DNA of 64,000 bases from Rossellomorea vietnamensis. GTDB taxonomy: Bacteria; Bacillota; Bacilli; Bacillales; Bacillaceae_B. Position 1 is the stretch's first letter, and the number at the start of each line of letters is the position of its first letter. Made by a program: the position numbers and the translations under genes. The stretch lies in NCBI RefSeq assembly GCF_001305855.1, contig NZ_LIXZ01000006.1, forward strand, positions 62,001 through 126,000, given 5' to 3'. The notes under the pieces are model-generated. The model was not told the DNA's origin and ran no database searches. It saw only the letters and a list, made by a program, of their open reading frames with translations. Positions 56,098 to 64,000 of the stretch are shown here, piece after piece.

Positions 56098-56126
56098 ACA
56101 TAAATAAATCGCGTTAATCCATACTA
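56098..56126 (+). promoter_or_regulatory. Sigma-G promoter of the spoVA operon
   Basis: -35 ACATA (56098-56102, one mismatch to GHATR), 17 bp spacer, -10 CATACTA (56120-56126), a textbook sigma-G -10. spoVA is forespore sigma-G dependent in B. subtilis. Confidence 0.6.
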
Positions 56127-56167
56127 TTGGTACGAAGGGAAAATCATGTTTTCAGGAAGTGAACTGC

Positions 56168-56788
56168 ATGGAAGGTATTTTGTATATACGCTTACGTCAT
56201 CGAGTGCAGGTAAGGGAAGAGAGCATGGTCAAGCTTTCTCAGCTGGCGCAAATCATAGCAACTGAAACAATTGTAGAAGATATAAGGGAAATCCCGATTC
56301 ATCAAGTGACGCCTTCAGATAAGAATATTGTCGTGGTCGATATTATGAAAGTCATCAGTGAGGTATGCAAAGTATATCCAGACCTTGATATTCAAACGAT
56401 CGGGCCAACTCAAAGCATTATAGAAGTGATTTATGAGAAAAAGAAAGTCTCTCTCCCTTTATTCATTGGCGTTTGGTTACTATTATTCATCGGTGCAGCC
56501 CTGGCGATTATGAATTTCCATGAAGATGTAAGTATGAGAGAAGTTCATCAAAGGCTGTATCATTTCGTGACTGGAGGGGTGGATCCCCATCCTTTATTGT
56601 TCCAGGTTCCTTACTCGTTTGGGTTGGGCCTTGGGATGATTTTGTTTTTCAATCATGTGTTCAGAAAAAGACTCAATGAAGAGCCGAGTCCTCTTGAGGT
56701 TGAAATGTTTAACTACCAGCAGGATTTAGATCAATACGTGATTATGCACGAAAATAAAGAAAGTCAGAAGAAACTGGATGACCATTAA
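56168..56788 (+). CDS. spoVAA: Stage V sporulation protein AA
   Basis: About 206 residues: a soluble N-terminal half (LYIRLRHRVQVREESMVKLS) and two membrane segments (FIGVWLLLFIGAALAIMNF, and one near FQVPYSFGLGLGMILFF). Part of the forespore inner-membrane SpoVA system for dipicolinic acid movement. AGGAAGTGAAC precedes the ATG. The end overlaps spoVAB. Confidence 0.92.
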   Translation: MEGILYIRLRHRVQVREESMVKLSQLAQIIATETIVEDIREIPIHQVTPSDKNIVVVDIMKVISEVCKVYPDLDIQTIGPTQSIIEVIYEKKKVSLPLFIGVWLLLFIGAALAIMNFHEDVSMREVHQRLYHFVTGGVDPHPLLFQVPYSFGLGLGMILFFNHVFRKRLNEEPSPLEVEMFNYQQDLDQYVIMHENKESQKKLDDH

Positions 56789-57200
56789 TGTATTGATCAC
56801 CGTATTTATTGGATTTGCCGGAGGGCTTGCTGTAGGCTCGGGCTTCGTTGCATTTTTAACCGTATTGGGTATCATCCCCCGGTTAACTCAATTGACCAAA
56901 ACAATGAAAATGATTCATTACTATGAGATGGCCGTCGTCACCGGGGCCCTTGCAGGAGGGGTTATCAGCCTGAATGATTACACCCTGCATTTCTCTCCAC
57001 TGGTCCTCATTCCCCTCGGTCTTATGAGCGGGGTGTTCATCGGCTTGTTGGCTGCTGCGTTGACAGAAGTTTTGAATGTGTTTCCCATCTTGGCCAAACG
57101 AATCGGGATTGATGAACAGATTGTGATTCTGATCATGGCGATTGTGTTCGGGAAGATTTTCGGCTCACTATTTCATTGGCTCTATTTGGTTCATCAATAA
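56778..57200 (+). CDS. spoVAB: Stage V sporulation protein AB
   Basis: 140 residues, five hydrophobic segments starting [20 protein letters not shown]. Overlaps the spoVAA end by 11 bases. In B. subtilis the next genes would be spoVAC, AD and AEb; here the next start is only 23 bases away and is AEa. Confidence 0.91.
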   Translation: MTINVLITVFIGFAGGLAVGSGFVAFLTVLGIIPRLTQLTKTMKMIHYYEMAVVTGALAGGVISLNDYTLHFSPLVLIPLGLMSGVFIGLLAAALTEVLNVFPILAKRIGIDEQIVILIMAIVFGKIFGSLFHWLYLVHQ

Positions 57201-57223
57201 TTTGCAAGAGGCAGGGGTTGTAT

Positions 57224-57820
57224 ATGGACAGTAAAAGGAAAGTGATCCTGATAACAGATGGGGATGAATACGCCAAGCGCGCCATCGAATGTGTGGCGAA
57301 AGAGTATGGGGGAAGGTGTATCTCAAGCTCTAAGGGCAATCCCTCTGTATTGTCGGGTCCTGAAATCGTTAAATTGATCAACAGAGCCAAGAACGACCCT
57401 GTCTTTGTCATGTTTGATGATAGTGGATTCATTGGGGAAGGTGCCGGGGAACGCGCCTTGAAATATGTTGCGAATCACTCGGATATAGAGGTTCTGGGAA
57501 TCATCGCCGTGGCCAGTAAAACACGACAGGCAGAATGGACCAGGGTGGATGTGTGCATTGATAAGTTTGGGGAGTTGACCCCATATGGTGTAGATAAATT
57601 CGGCGTACCTGAAATGGACGTGGGAAGATTGACGGGGGATACGGTCTACTGCCTGGATGAACTGGAAGTCCCGGTAATTGTAGGGATTGGTGACATAGGC
57701 AAAATGGCCAAACGGGATCATTATTCCCAAGGGGCCCCCATCACGAAAAAAGCAGTGGAAATCATCTTGGAAAGGAGTGGGTATCATGCCTCAAAAGAAG
57801 AAAGAAACACCGATTCCTAA
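57224..57820 (+). CDS. spoVAEA: Stage V sporulation protein AEa
   Basis: 198 residues, soluble: [62 protein letters not shown] and [12 protein letters not shown]. This is the AEa protein, not the short membrane protein AEb. A ribosome site (GCAGGGG) precedes the ATG at 57224. Overlaps spoVAF. Confidence 0.9.
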   Translation: MDSKRKVILITDGDEYAKRAIECVAKEYGGRCISSSKGNPSVLSGPEIVKLINRAKNDPVFVMFDDSGFIGEGAGERALKYVANHSDIEVLGIIAVASKTRQAEWTRVDVCIDKFGELTPYGVDKFGVPEMDVGRLTGDTVYCLDELEVPVIVGIGDIGKMAKRDHYSQGAPITKKAVEIILERSGYHASKEERNTDS

Positions 57821-59264
57821 AGATTTAAAAAAAATGGAAGATTACATGCAGAACCACGTCGGGCTGAACACGAGTTTTGACATTGGTGTACGCAAACTGA
57901 TGATATTGAAGAAAGGTGTGCATATTTACTATATAAATGGACTGACCGATGCAGCCTATATCATTGAACTTGTGGAAGAACTTGTGGAGATCAACGACCA
58001 TGAGCGTGCGACAAGCCGACTTTATGACATTGTACATAATCGCCTTGTCCATCAATCTGTCGAACCTGTCAAAACAATTGAAGAAGCAGTCGATGAAGTG
58101 CTCTCCGGGTTGATTGCAGTCTTTATTGAAGGATATGAAGAAGCGCTGATCGTGGATGTCCGAAGTTATCCGGGGAGGCAGCCGTCGGAACCTGATACAG
58201 AAAAAGTGGTACGTGGTTCCCGCGATGGATATGTCGAAAATATCATCGTGAATACAGCATTAACAAGAAGAAGAATAAGAGATCCAAGACTGAGGTTTGA
58301 AATATTCCGTATCGGAGAGCGATCGAAGACGGATATTTCGATTGCCTATATTGATGATGTGGCAAATCCGAGTCTGATTGAAGTGATCAAGAAAGAATTG
58401 AAAAGTATAAAAATCGATGGTTTGACGATGGCGGATAAAACGATAGAAGAGTTTCTGGTGAAACAAGGGTACAATCCGTACCCGTTAGTAAGATATACAG
58501 AAAGAGCGGATGTGGCCGCGACCCATCTATTAGAAGGGCATGTACTGATATTTGTCGATACGTCCCCGAGTGTCATCATCACTCCTACAACGTTCTTTCA
58601 TCACCTGCAGCATGCGGAGGAGTATAGACAATCACCGGCTGTAGGTACTTTTGTTAGATGGACAAGATTCATCGGTGTGCTTGCTTCACTTTTCCTACTG
58701 CCATTATGGTATCTATTTGTACTGGATCCATCTTTGCTGCCGGAAGTCATCAAATATGTCGGTCCTCAGGAACAAACCAATATCCCGGTCATCGTTCAAT
58801 TATTCATCGCGGATCTTGGGGTGGAGATGTTCCGGATCGCCGCCATTCATACTCCGACCCCGCTCTCGACGGCCATGGGTTTGATCGCCGCCGTATTGAT
58901 CGGGCAGATTGCAATCGATGTAGGGCTTTTCCAGCCTGAAGTGATCTTATATGTAGCGGTAGCTTCAATTGGTACGTTTGCAACCCCGAGTTATGAATTG
59001 AGCGTTGCCAATAAGATGGCAAGGCTGCTTCTCCTGGTGATGGTTGCGTTGTTCCATATTCCAGGGTTGATGATTGGCAGCACCCTGTATATTCTATACG
59101 TAACGAATATTAAATCTCTCAATACACCATATCTATGGCCGCTTCTGCCTTTCAGTCCAAAGGCGTTTATGCAGATTCTCGTCAGGAAGTCGGTACCGGG
59201 GTCTAAAATTCGACCAAGTATCGTCCAACCCCGAAATAAATACAAACAGCCTGCGAAATCTTAG
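57786..59264 (+). CDS. spoVAF: Stage V sporulation protein AF (GerA-family)
   Basis: 492 residues. GerAA-like: large soluble N-terminal domain ([60 protein letters not shown]), then four to five membrane helices and a Pro-rich end. It resembles the A subunit of germinant receptors and modulates germination. GGAAAGGAG precedes the ATG. Confidence 0.93.
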   Translation: MPQKKKETPIPKDLKKMEDYMQNHVGLNTSFDIGVRKLMILKKGVHIYYINGLTDAAYIIELVEELVEINDHERATSRLYDIVHNRLVHQSVEPVKTIEEAVDEVLSGLIAVFIEGYEEALIVDVRSYPGRQPSEPDTEKVVRGSRDGYVENIIVNTALTRRRIRDPRLRFEIFRIGERSKTDISIAYIDDVANPSLIEVIKKELKSIKIDGLTMADKTIEEFLVKQGYNPYPLVRYTERADVAATHLLEGHVLIFVDTSPSVIITPTTFFHHLQHAEEYRQSPAVGTFVRWTRFIGVLASLFLLPLWYLFVLDPSLLPEVIKYVGPQEQTNIPVIVQLFIADLGVEMFRIAAIHTPTPLSTAMGLIAAVLIGQIAIDVGLFQPEVILYVAVASIGTFATPSYELSVANKMARLLLLVMVALFHIPGLMIGSTLYILYVTNIKSLNTPYLWPLLPFSPKAFMQILVRKSVPGSKIRPSIVQPRNKYKQPAKS

Positions 59265-59340
59265 AATATTGCAACAACTCTGGTTCTGTGGTAAATTACG
59301 TTTAATTAGTAGTGGACTATAGAGGGGAATGAGACGTTTC

Positions 59341-60639
59341 ATGCATCTTCATGGATCAGCAGAAATAAAAAACGGTGGCTTAATGATAGGAGGGGTCAGT
59401 ACCATAGACCTGGCAGCTCAATATGGTACGCCCCTTTATGTATATGACACGAAACTTGTCAGAGAGCGTGCAAGAGGGTTTAAAGAAACATTCGAATCCC
59501 TAGGGGTGAAGGCGGAAGTTGCCTATGCCAGCAAAGCATTTTCCTGTATCGGGATCTTTCAGCTAATGGATGAGGAAGGATTGTCACTGGATGTCGTTTC
59601 AGGAGGAGAGCTGTTTACGGCCCTGAAGGCAGGCTTCCCTCCAGGACGTATCCATTTTAATGGAAATAACAAGTCGAGGGAAGAACTAACGATGTCCATT
59701 GAACATAAGATCGGCTGTATCGTCGTCGATAATTTTCATGAGCTGGAGCTTGTAAGTGAATTGTCACGATCTCTTGAAGAAGCCACAAGGGTGTTGTTAA
59801 GAGTAACCCCGGGGATCGAAGCTCATACTCATGATTATATCCTGACCGGACAAGAAGATTCGAAATTCGGATTTGATTTAGAGAACGGTCAGGCCGAGAA
59901 AGCGATGAAGTCAGCGATGGATTCCGAAACAATTGAATTGTTGGGCCTCCATTGCCATATTGGTTCGCAGATTTTTGAAACGACGGGGTTCATTCTCGCC
60001 GCCAGGAAAATCATTGAAAAGGTCGCCCGGTGGCGTTCTCAATACAGCTTTGATCCTAAGGTCCTTAATCTGGGTGGAGGCTTTGGGATTCGATATACGA
60101 AAGATGATGATCCAATCCCTCCGGCTCGATATGTGACGGAAATGATTGCTGCAGTGCAAGAGGAAGTGGAGAAATACAGTTTAGAGATGCCTGAAATCTG
60201 GATTGAACCGGGGCGTTCACTTGTAGGAGATGCAGGTACCAGTCTCTATACAGTGGGATCAAAGAAAGATGTCCCAGGCGTCCGGAAATATGTGGCGGTT
60301 GATGGGGGAATGAGCGATAATATCAGACCTGCTCTATATAAGGCGAAGTATGAAGGGATCATAGCGAATAAAGCCGACCTGATGTGCGACGATACGGTGT
60401 CCGTTGCAGGGAAATGCTGTGAGTCCGGAGACATGTTGATATGGGACTTACCACTTCCTGTCACCGAAGCGGGGGATATTCTCGCTGTGTTCTGTACAGG
60501 TGCATACGGATATTCGATGGCGAATAACTATAATCGGATTCCACGGCCCGCCGTCGTATTTGTCGAGGACGGAGAAGCCCGGTTAGCCGTCCGAAGGGAG
60601 ACATATGAGGATTTGATCACCCATGATATAAAGTTTTAA
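59341..60639 (+). CDS. lysA: Diaminopimelate decarboxylase
   Basis: 432 residues. PLP Lys in VAYASKAFSC, phosphate-binding GGGFGIRYT, EPGRSLVGDAGT and the catalytic CCESGDML. Final step of lysine synthesis. Start chosen to give MHLHG- as in B. subtilis (MFLHG-); ATG at 59329 is 1-2 bases from AGAGGGG and too close. No lysine riboswitch is seen in the 76-base gap. Confidence 0.95.
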   Translation: MHLHGSAEIKNGGLMIGGVSTIDLAAQYGTPLYVYDTKLVRERARGFKETFESLGVKAEVAYASKAFSCIGIFQLMDEEGLSLDVVSGGELFTALKAGFPPGRIHFNGNNKSREELTMSIEHKIGCIVVDNFHELELVSELSRSLEEATRVLLRVTPGIEAHTHDYILTGQEDSKFGFDLENGQAEKAMKSAMDSETIELLGLHCHIGSQIFETTGFILAARKIIEKVARWRSQYSFDPKVLNLGGGFGIRYTKDDDPIPPARYVTEMIAAVQEEVEKYSLEMPEIWIEPGRSLVGDAGTSLYTVGSKKDVPGVRKYVAVDGGMSDNIRPALYKAKYEGIIANKADLMCDDTVSVAGKCCESGDMLIWDLPLPVTEAGDILAVFCTGAYGYSMANNYNRIPRPAVVFVEDGEARLAVRRETYEDLITHDIKF

Positions 60640-60651
60640 CCCCCACGTATA

Positions 60652-60690
60652 TAGTCTTTAAGTATCTCGTACTTAAAGACTACTTTTTTT
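60652..60690 (+). terminator. Terminator of lysA
   Basis: Perfect 13 bp stem TAGTCTTTAAGTA / TACTTAAAGACTA then seven T residues. Confidence 0.9.
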
Positions 60691-60780
60691 GCATCCAGAA
60701 TTACATACTTTAACAAATTTCGATTTTACTATACAATAACAATGACATAAACACATAGAGTGAAGACAAAGGAGTCAGTC

Positions 60781-60873
60781 ATGAAGATCAGTAATAAAGC
60801 ATTGTTCTTGTTATTAATCGTTGCCGGTCTGGTGTGGGGAGTCATCTACTGGATGTTCATCGCTGGAAACTGA
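60781..60873 (+). CDS. 30-residue single-pass membrane peptide, unknown
   Basis: ATG-initiated ORF encoding MKISNKALFLLLIVAGLVWG, then VIYWMFIAGN and TGA. Basic N-terminus and one hydrophobic helix. AAAGGAG lies 6 bases upstream. It sits alone in the 360-base gap between lysA and ribT. No known family recognised; the strong ribosome site is the main support. Confidence 0.65.
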   Translation: MKISNKALFLLLIVAGLVWGVIYWMFIAGN

Positions 60874-60989
60874 TACACCAGGATTTGCTTAATAAAAGTA
60901 AATTTAGTAAGATAAATAAACGTTCATATCAATTAAATTTCTAGTTTTTGTCTATAATAGGAAATAAATAGATTAGACATAAAACATGA

Positions 60990-61376
<387 letters not shown>

Positions 61377-61418
61377 AGAGGCAGGCCGCCTATTCTGGTG
61401 GTCCGCCTCTTTTTTTTC
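61377..61418. terminator. Bidirectional terminator between ribT and ypuF
   Basis: Stem AGAGGCAGGCCGCC / GGTGGTCCGCCTCT with mismatches, then a T run; the reverse side overlaps the ypuF end. Confidence 0.75.
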
Positions 61419-61920
61419 GTAAGGCATTTTTTCGCTCGGTTATCACATCAGTGCGGTCCCTGAGGGAATGGCGGTGAATGAGCGCTGAATTCGTCAAGTC
61501 ACTCTCTGAGCACCAGATGTAGCCATTTTTCCTGCACCGCAACTGAACCTGATCTGAAAGGGAAACATCCATTAAAGGCAGGATGATACTGTGATATGGC
61601 TGATTTTCGCTGATTTGGTGGAGTGTTTCCTCAATCATTGCTTGAAGCTTCCCGGAATGAATCCCAAGCCGGGTCAGTTCTTTGTGATTACTCTCAATAT
61701 TCTTGATCGCTTTATTGAATGTTCTGACCGCACCTGTCTGATTGCCTCTTCTATAATGATAAAACCCAACCGCCACCTGGATCAGCCCCACCCAGTGGGA
61801 AGTCCTGTTTCCTGGATCGACTTCTTTCCAATATTCTTCTAATACTTCATGGCATTCAAAATAATCACGATTTCCATGGAAGTACATTAAGTATTCGATG
61901 TAGGCTTCCGGATAAACCAT
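61390..61920 (-). CDS. ypuF: DUF309 family protein YpuF
   Basis: 176 residues. Family motif HGNRDYFECHEVLEEYWK (about residues 15-32) and GLIQVAVGFYHYRRGN; the Arg/Lys-rich tail ends KKRGGPPE. Putative metal-binding helical protein, function unknown. Convergent with ribT and divergent from scpA, as in B. subtilis. Confidence 0.88.
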   Translation of the reverse strand: MVYPEAYIEYLMYFHGNRDYFECHEVLEEYWKEVDPGNRTSHWVGLIQVAVGFYHYRRGNQTGAVRTFNKAIKNIESNHKELTRLGIHSGKLQAMIEETLHQISENQPYHSIILPLMDVSLSDQVQLRCRKNGYIWCSESDLTNSALIHRHSLRDRTDVITERKNALRKKRGGPPE

Positions 61921-62085
61921 AAGATCCCTCCATATGACGCAAAGTAGTTAAATTGTAGCACAATCCATCGCCAAAACGACAGGAAAGCCTGTTAATACAA
62001 AACTTTCTATTGGAGAATAGAAGTCTTTCTACTATACTATTAAGTAGCGTTCTTTCAAGATTGTTATGAGAAATTTGGTGATAAA

Positions 62086-62850
62086 GTGGAATACAATGTG
62101 AAGATTGACGCTTTTGAAGGTCCCATGGATCTTCTTTTGCATCTGATTAACTCGTTAGAAATTGATATATATGATATTCCTATGGCTCAGATCACGGAGC
62201 AATATATGTTATATGTACATACGATGAAGAATTTGCAACTGGATGTTGCCAGTGAATACCTGGTGATGGCAGCTACGTTACTCGCCATAAAGAGTAAAAT
62301 GCTCCTTCCTAAGCATGATGAGGGCATGATGAGCGATGAAATCGAATTCGAAGAGGAAGATCCCCGCGACGAACTGGTGGAGCGGTTGATTGAGTATCGT
62401 AAATTTAAAGAAGCGGCGAATGAGCTGAAGCATCGTGAGGAAGAACGGGGGCAGGTGTATACCAAGCCTCCAAGTGACCTTTCTGAATTCAGTGAAGAGG
62501 TCGATCTAAAGAATACTGAAGTTCAGGTATCTTTATATGATATGCTTGGAGCTTTTCATAAATTATTGAGAAGGAAAAAACTTCAACGACCCGTTCAAAC
62601 GAGAATTACAAGACAGGAAATATCCATTGAGAAAAGAATGACCGATATTCTGGAAAATTTACAGAATCTAAAAAGACGTACATCCTTTACAAGTCTTTTC
62701 CCCTCAGATAGCAAAGAGCATCTTGTGGTGACGTTCCTTGCTGTGCTGGAATTAATGAAGCGGAAACAAATCATCGTCAACCAGGAAAAAAACTTCACGG
62801 AAATATTTGTAGAAGCAGGAGAGGAGGCTGGGATGGTTGAACAATACTAA
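62086..62850 (+). CDS. scpA: Segregation and condensation protein A (kleisin)
   Basis: 254 residues. N-terminal [21 protein letters not shown] and C-terminal winged-helix [17 protein letters not shown], the two SMC-contact ends of a kleisin. GTG start with a weak GGTGA site. The 3' end overlaps scpB by 14 bases. Confidence 0.95.
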   Translation: MEYNVKIDAFEGPMDLLLHLINSLEIDIYDIPMAQITEQYMLYVHTMKNLQLDVASEYLVMAATLLAIKSKMLLPKHDEGMMSDEIEFEEEDPRDELVERLIEYRKFKEAANELKHREEERGQVYTKPPSDLSEFSEEVDLKNTEVQVSLYDMLGAFHKLLRRKKLQRPVQTRITRQEISIEKRMTDILENLQNLKRRTSFTSLFPSDSKEHLVVTFLAVLELMKRKQIIVNQEKNFTEIFVEAGEEAGMVEQY

Positions 62851-63430
62851 TTGGAACGGGGTCCTTGAAAGCTTATTGTTTGCAGCGGGGGACGAAGGTC
62901 TATCGCTGAAACAGGTCTGTTCTGTACTGGAAATCGAAGAACAGAAAGCAAAGGACATCCTTGAAGACTTGAAGAATGATTATGAGAATGATTCCAATAG
63001 AGGCATATACATCATTGAAATAGCAGGAACCTTTCAATTAGTGACCAAAAAAAGTAATGCCGATTACTTAAAGAAGCTGGTGGAATCACCCCATGTTAGT
63101 TTTCTGTCACAGGCAGCCCTTGAAACCCTTGCGATTATCGCGTATAAACAGCCAATCACGCGGATGGAAATCGAGCAGATCAGGGGTGTCAAGACCGAGC
63201 GTCCAATTCAGACCCTTACATCAAAAGGGCTCGTCAAAGAAGTGGGCAGGGCGGAAGGGACCGGTCGTGCATTCTTATTTGGTACAACGAAAGAATTTCT
63301 GGACTACTTCGGCCTGAAAAGCATCGAGGAGCTTCCGCCTCTTCCTGACAATATTGAAGACGAATTCGCCCAGGACGAAGCCGACCTGTTCTTTGAGAAA
63401 TTTCAAGAGACGATGGAAACAAACGAATAG
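62837..63430 (+). CDS. scpB: Segregation and condensation protein B
   Basis: 197 residues, two winged-helix domains ([39 protein letters not shown] with [17 protein letters not shown]). Binds ScpA in the SMC condensin complex. TTG start inside scpA, behind GAGAGGAGG. Confidence 0.94.
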   Translation: MNNTNWNGVLESLLFAAGDEGLSLKQVCSVLEIEEQKAKDILEDLKNDYENDSNRGIYIIEIAGTFQLVTKKSNADYLKKLVESPHVSFLSQAALETLAIIAYKQPITRMEIEQIRGVKTERPIQTLTSKGLVKEVGRAEGTGRAFLFGTTKEFLDYFGLKSIEELPPLPDNIEDEFAQDEADLFFEKFQETMETNE

Positions 63431-63444
63431 AAGTTCATTTATGA

Positions 63445-63489
63445 ACAGACAGGACTGTGAAGATGCAAAGACAGTCCTGTCTGTTTTTT
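63445..63489 (+). terminator. Terminator of scpAB
   Basis: Perfect 14 bp stem ACAGACAGGACTGT / ACAGTCCTGTCTGT then six T residues. A second hairpin (ACACAGC / GCTGTGT, 63521-63542) with its own T run follows, so termination is doubled. Confidence 0.9.
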
Positions 63490-63618
63490 GGTGGGCACAG
63501 GAGGATTTTCAAGTAGCCTGACACAGCCTTCGTTAGCTGTGTTTTTTTGTTTTGGCGAAGGCCCATGGAGATTAACAGTTCAACGGTATGATCTCACCCT
63601 TCGCTTTCAAGATTTCAC

Positions 63619-63647
63619 TCATATTACCCCTTGTCCTCTCATAAACT
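63619..63647 (+). promoter_or_regulatory. Sigma-E promoter of dacB
   Basis: -35 TCATATT (63619-63625), exactly 14 bp, -10 CATAAACT (63640-63647, 7 of 8 to CATACAnT with n free). dacB is a known sigma-E gene. Confidence 0.7.
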
Positions 63648-63683
63648 TGTACAAACACTTTAGATTTAAAGGAGTAGATGGGT

Positions 63684-64000
63684 GTGAATCGAAAGAGAGC
63701 GAAATTTTACATATATTATATTCTAATATGTGCTTTTCTGTTTGTATCTGTTTCCAATAAGGTTCTGGCTGCACCTTCAGTAAGTGCGCAAAAAGCCATC
63801 TTGATGGATCAGGAAACAGGGCGCATTCTATATGAAAAGGATGCTCATACTCAAAGTCGCATTGCCAGCATCACGAAGATCATGACAGCGATCCTTGCCG
63901 TGGAGTCCGGAAAGATGGACCAGGAAGTAACCGTATCTTCGAACGCAGCAGGCACGGAAGGTTCCTCCCTTTACTTAAAGGCAGGAGAAAAGATAAAGCT
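63684..64000 (+). CDS. dacB: D-alanyl-D-alanine carboxypeptidase DacB, N-terminal part (3' end outside window)
   Basis: Signal peptide (basic start, YIYYILICAFLFVSVSNKVLA) followed by AILMDQETGRILYEKDAHT and the catalytic SxxK in RIASITKIMTA. The frame stays open to the window edge. GTG at 63684 has AAAGGAG at 8-9 bases; ATG at 63678 is closer than usual. Spore-cortex PBP5*-type enzyme of the mother cell, by position after scpAB and the sigma-E promoter. Confidence 0.9.
   Translation, partial: MNRKRAKFYIYYILICAFLFVSVSNKVLAAPSVSAQKAILMDQETGRILYEKDAHTQSRIASITKIMTAILAVESGKMDQEVTVSSNAAGTEGSSLYLKAGEKIK

Noticed and set aside
59265-59340. Lysine riboswitch before lysA
   Set aside because: The gap is only 76 bases, too short for an L-box aptamer, and no matching motifs are seen.

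Overview
The window is about 64 kb of chromosome from an endospore-forming member of the Bacillaceae. The evidence is a run of sporulation genes (dacF, spoIIAA-spoIIAB-sigF, spoVA, spoIIM, mciZ, dacB), Gram-positive ribosome binding sites, a proline T-box leader and a LexA/DinR box. Gene order follows the Bacillus subtilis yqiW-artPQR-yqjA...yqkF-nudF...fur-xerD-deoB-dacF-spoIIA-spoVA-lysA...scpAB-dacB stretch very closely. Species cannot be fixed from sequence alone. No tRNA, rRNA, prophage, transposase or CRISPR array was seen.

Region 1 (1-16 kb) is catabolic. The 3' end of a secreted bacillopeptidase F-like protease is followed by an adenosylcobalamin methylmalonyl-CoA mutase operon (mutA-mutB-meaB-brxB) preceded by a cre-like CcpA site. 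Next come an arginine-type ABC importer (artP-artQ-artR), a YqjA membrane protein, an L,D-transpeptidase, the 31-residue membrane miniprotein Prli42 on the opposite strand, then methylmalonyl-CoA epimerase, a propionyl-CoA carboxylase beta chain and an M20 peptidase. Together these convert propionyl-CoA to succinyl-CoA, except that no biotin carboxylase subunit is encoded here.

Region 2 (16-36 kb) holds two Y-family DNA polymerases (dinB, and a UvrX-type gene under a perfect LexA box with a YolD partner), the oxidative pentose phosphate enzymes gndA and zwf, RNase Z, two old-yellow-enzyme homologues, proI behind a Pro-specific T-box, and glcU-gdh. It is bracketed by two near-identical ~165 bp palindromic repeats in opposite orientation.

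Region 3 (36-47 kb) has small Fe-S proteins, an APH(6)/Hur-type kinase, HMG-CoA lyase, thiolase and scoAB (leucine/ketone-body breakdown), YqkE/YqkF, the FtsZ inhibitor MciZ (TTG start) and NudF.

Region 4 (46-64 kb) is regulation, nucleoside salvage and sporulation: spoIIM, fur, yqzK-xerD, deoB-punA-pdp, dacF, the sigma-F operon, a spoVA operon that contains AA, AB, AEa and AF but lacks AC, AD and AEb, lysA, ribT, ypuF, scpA-scpB and the start of dacB. Promoter-like sites for sigma-H, sigma-F, sigma-E and sigma-G can be read in front of the expected genes.

The most unusual feature is a ~100 bp intergenic element present twice (7853-7950 and 45621-45720, same orientation). Each copy has five GACGCAAT-like units spaced alternately 20 and 21 bp apart. 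The spacing matches two helical turns and breaks reading frame. It is not a CRISPR, not coding and not explained by any neighbouring gene.
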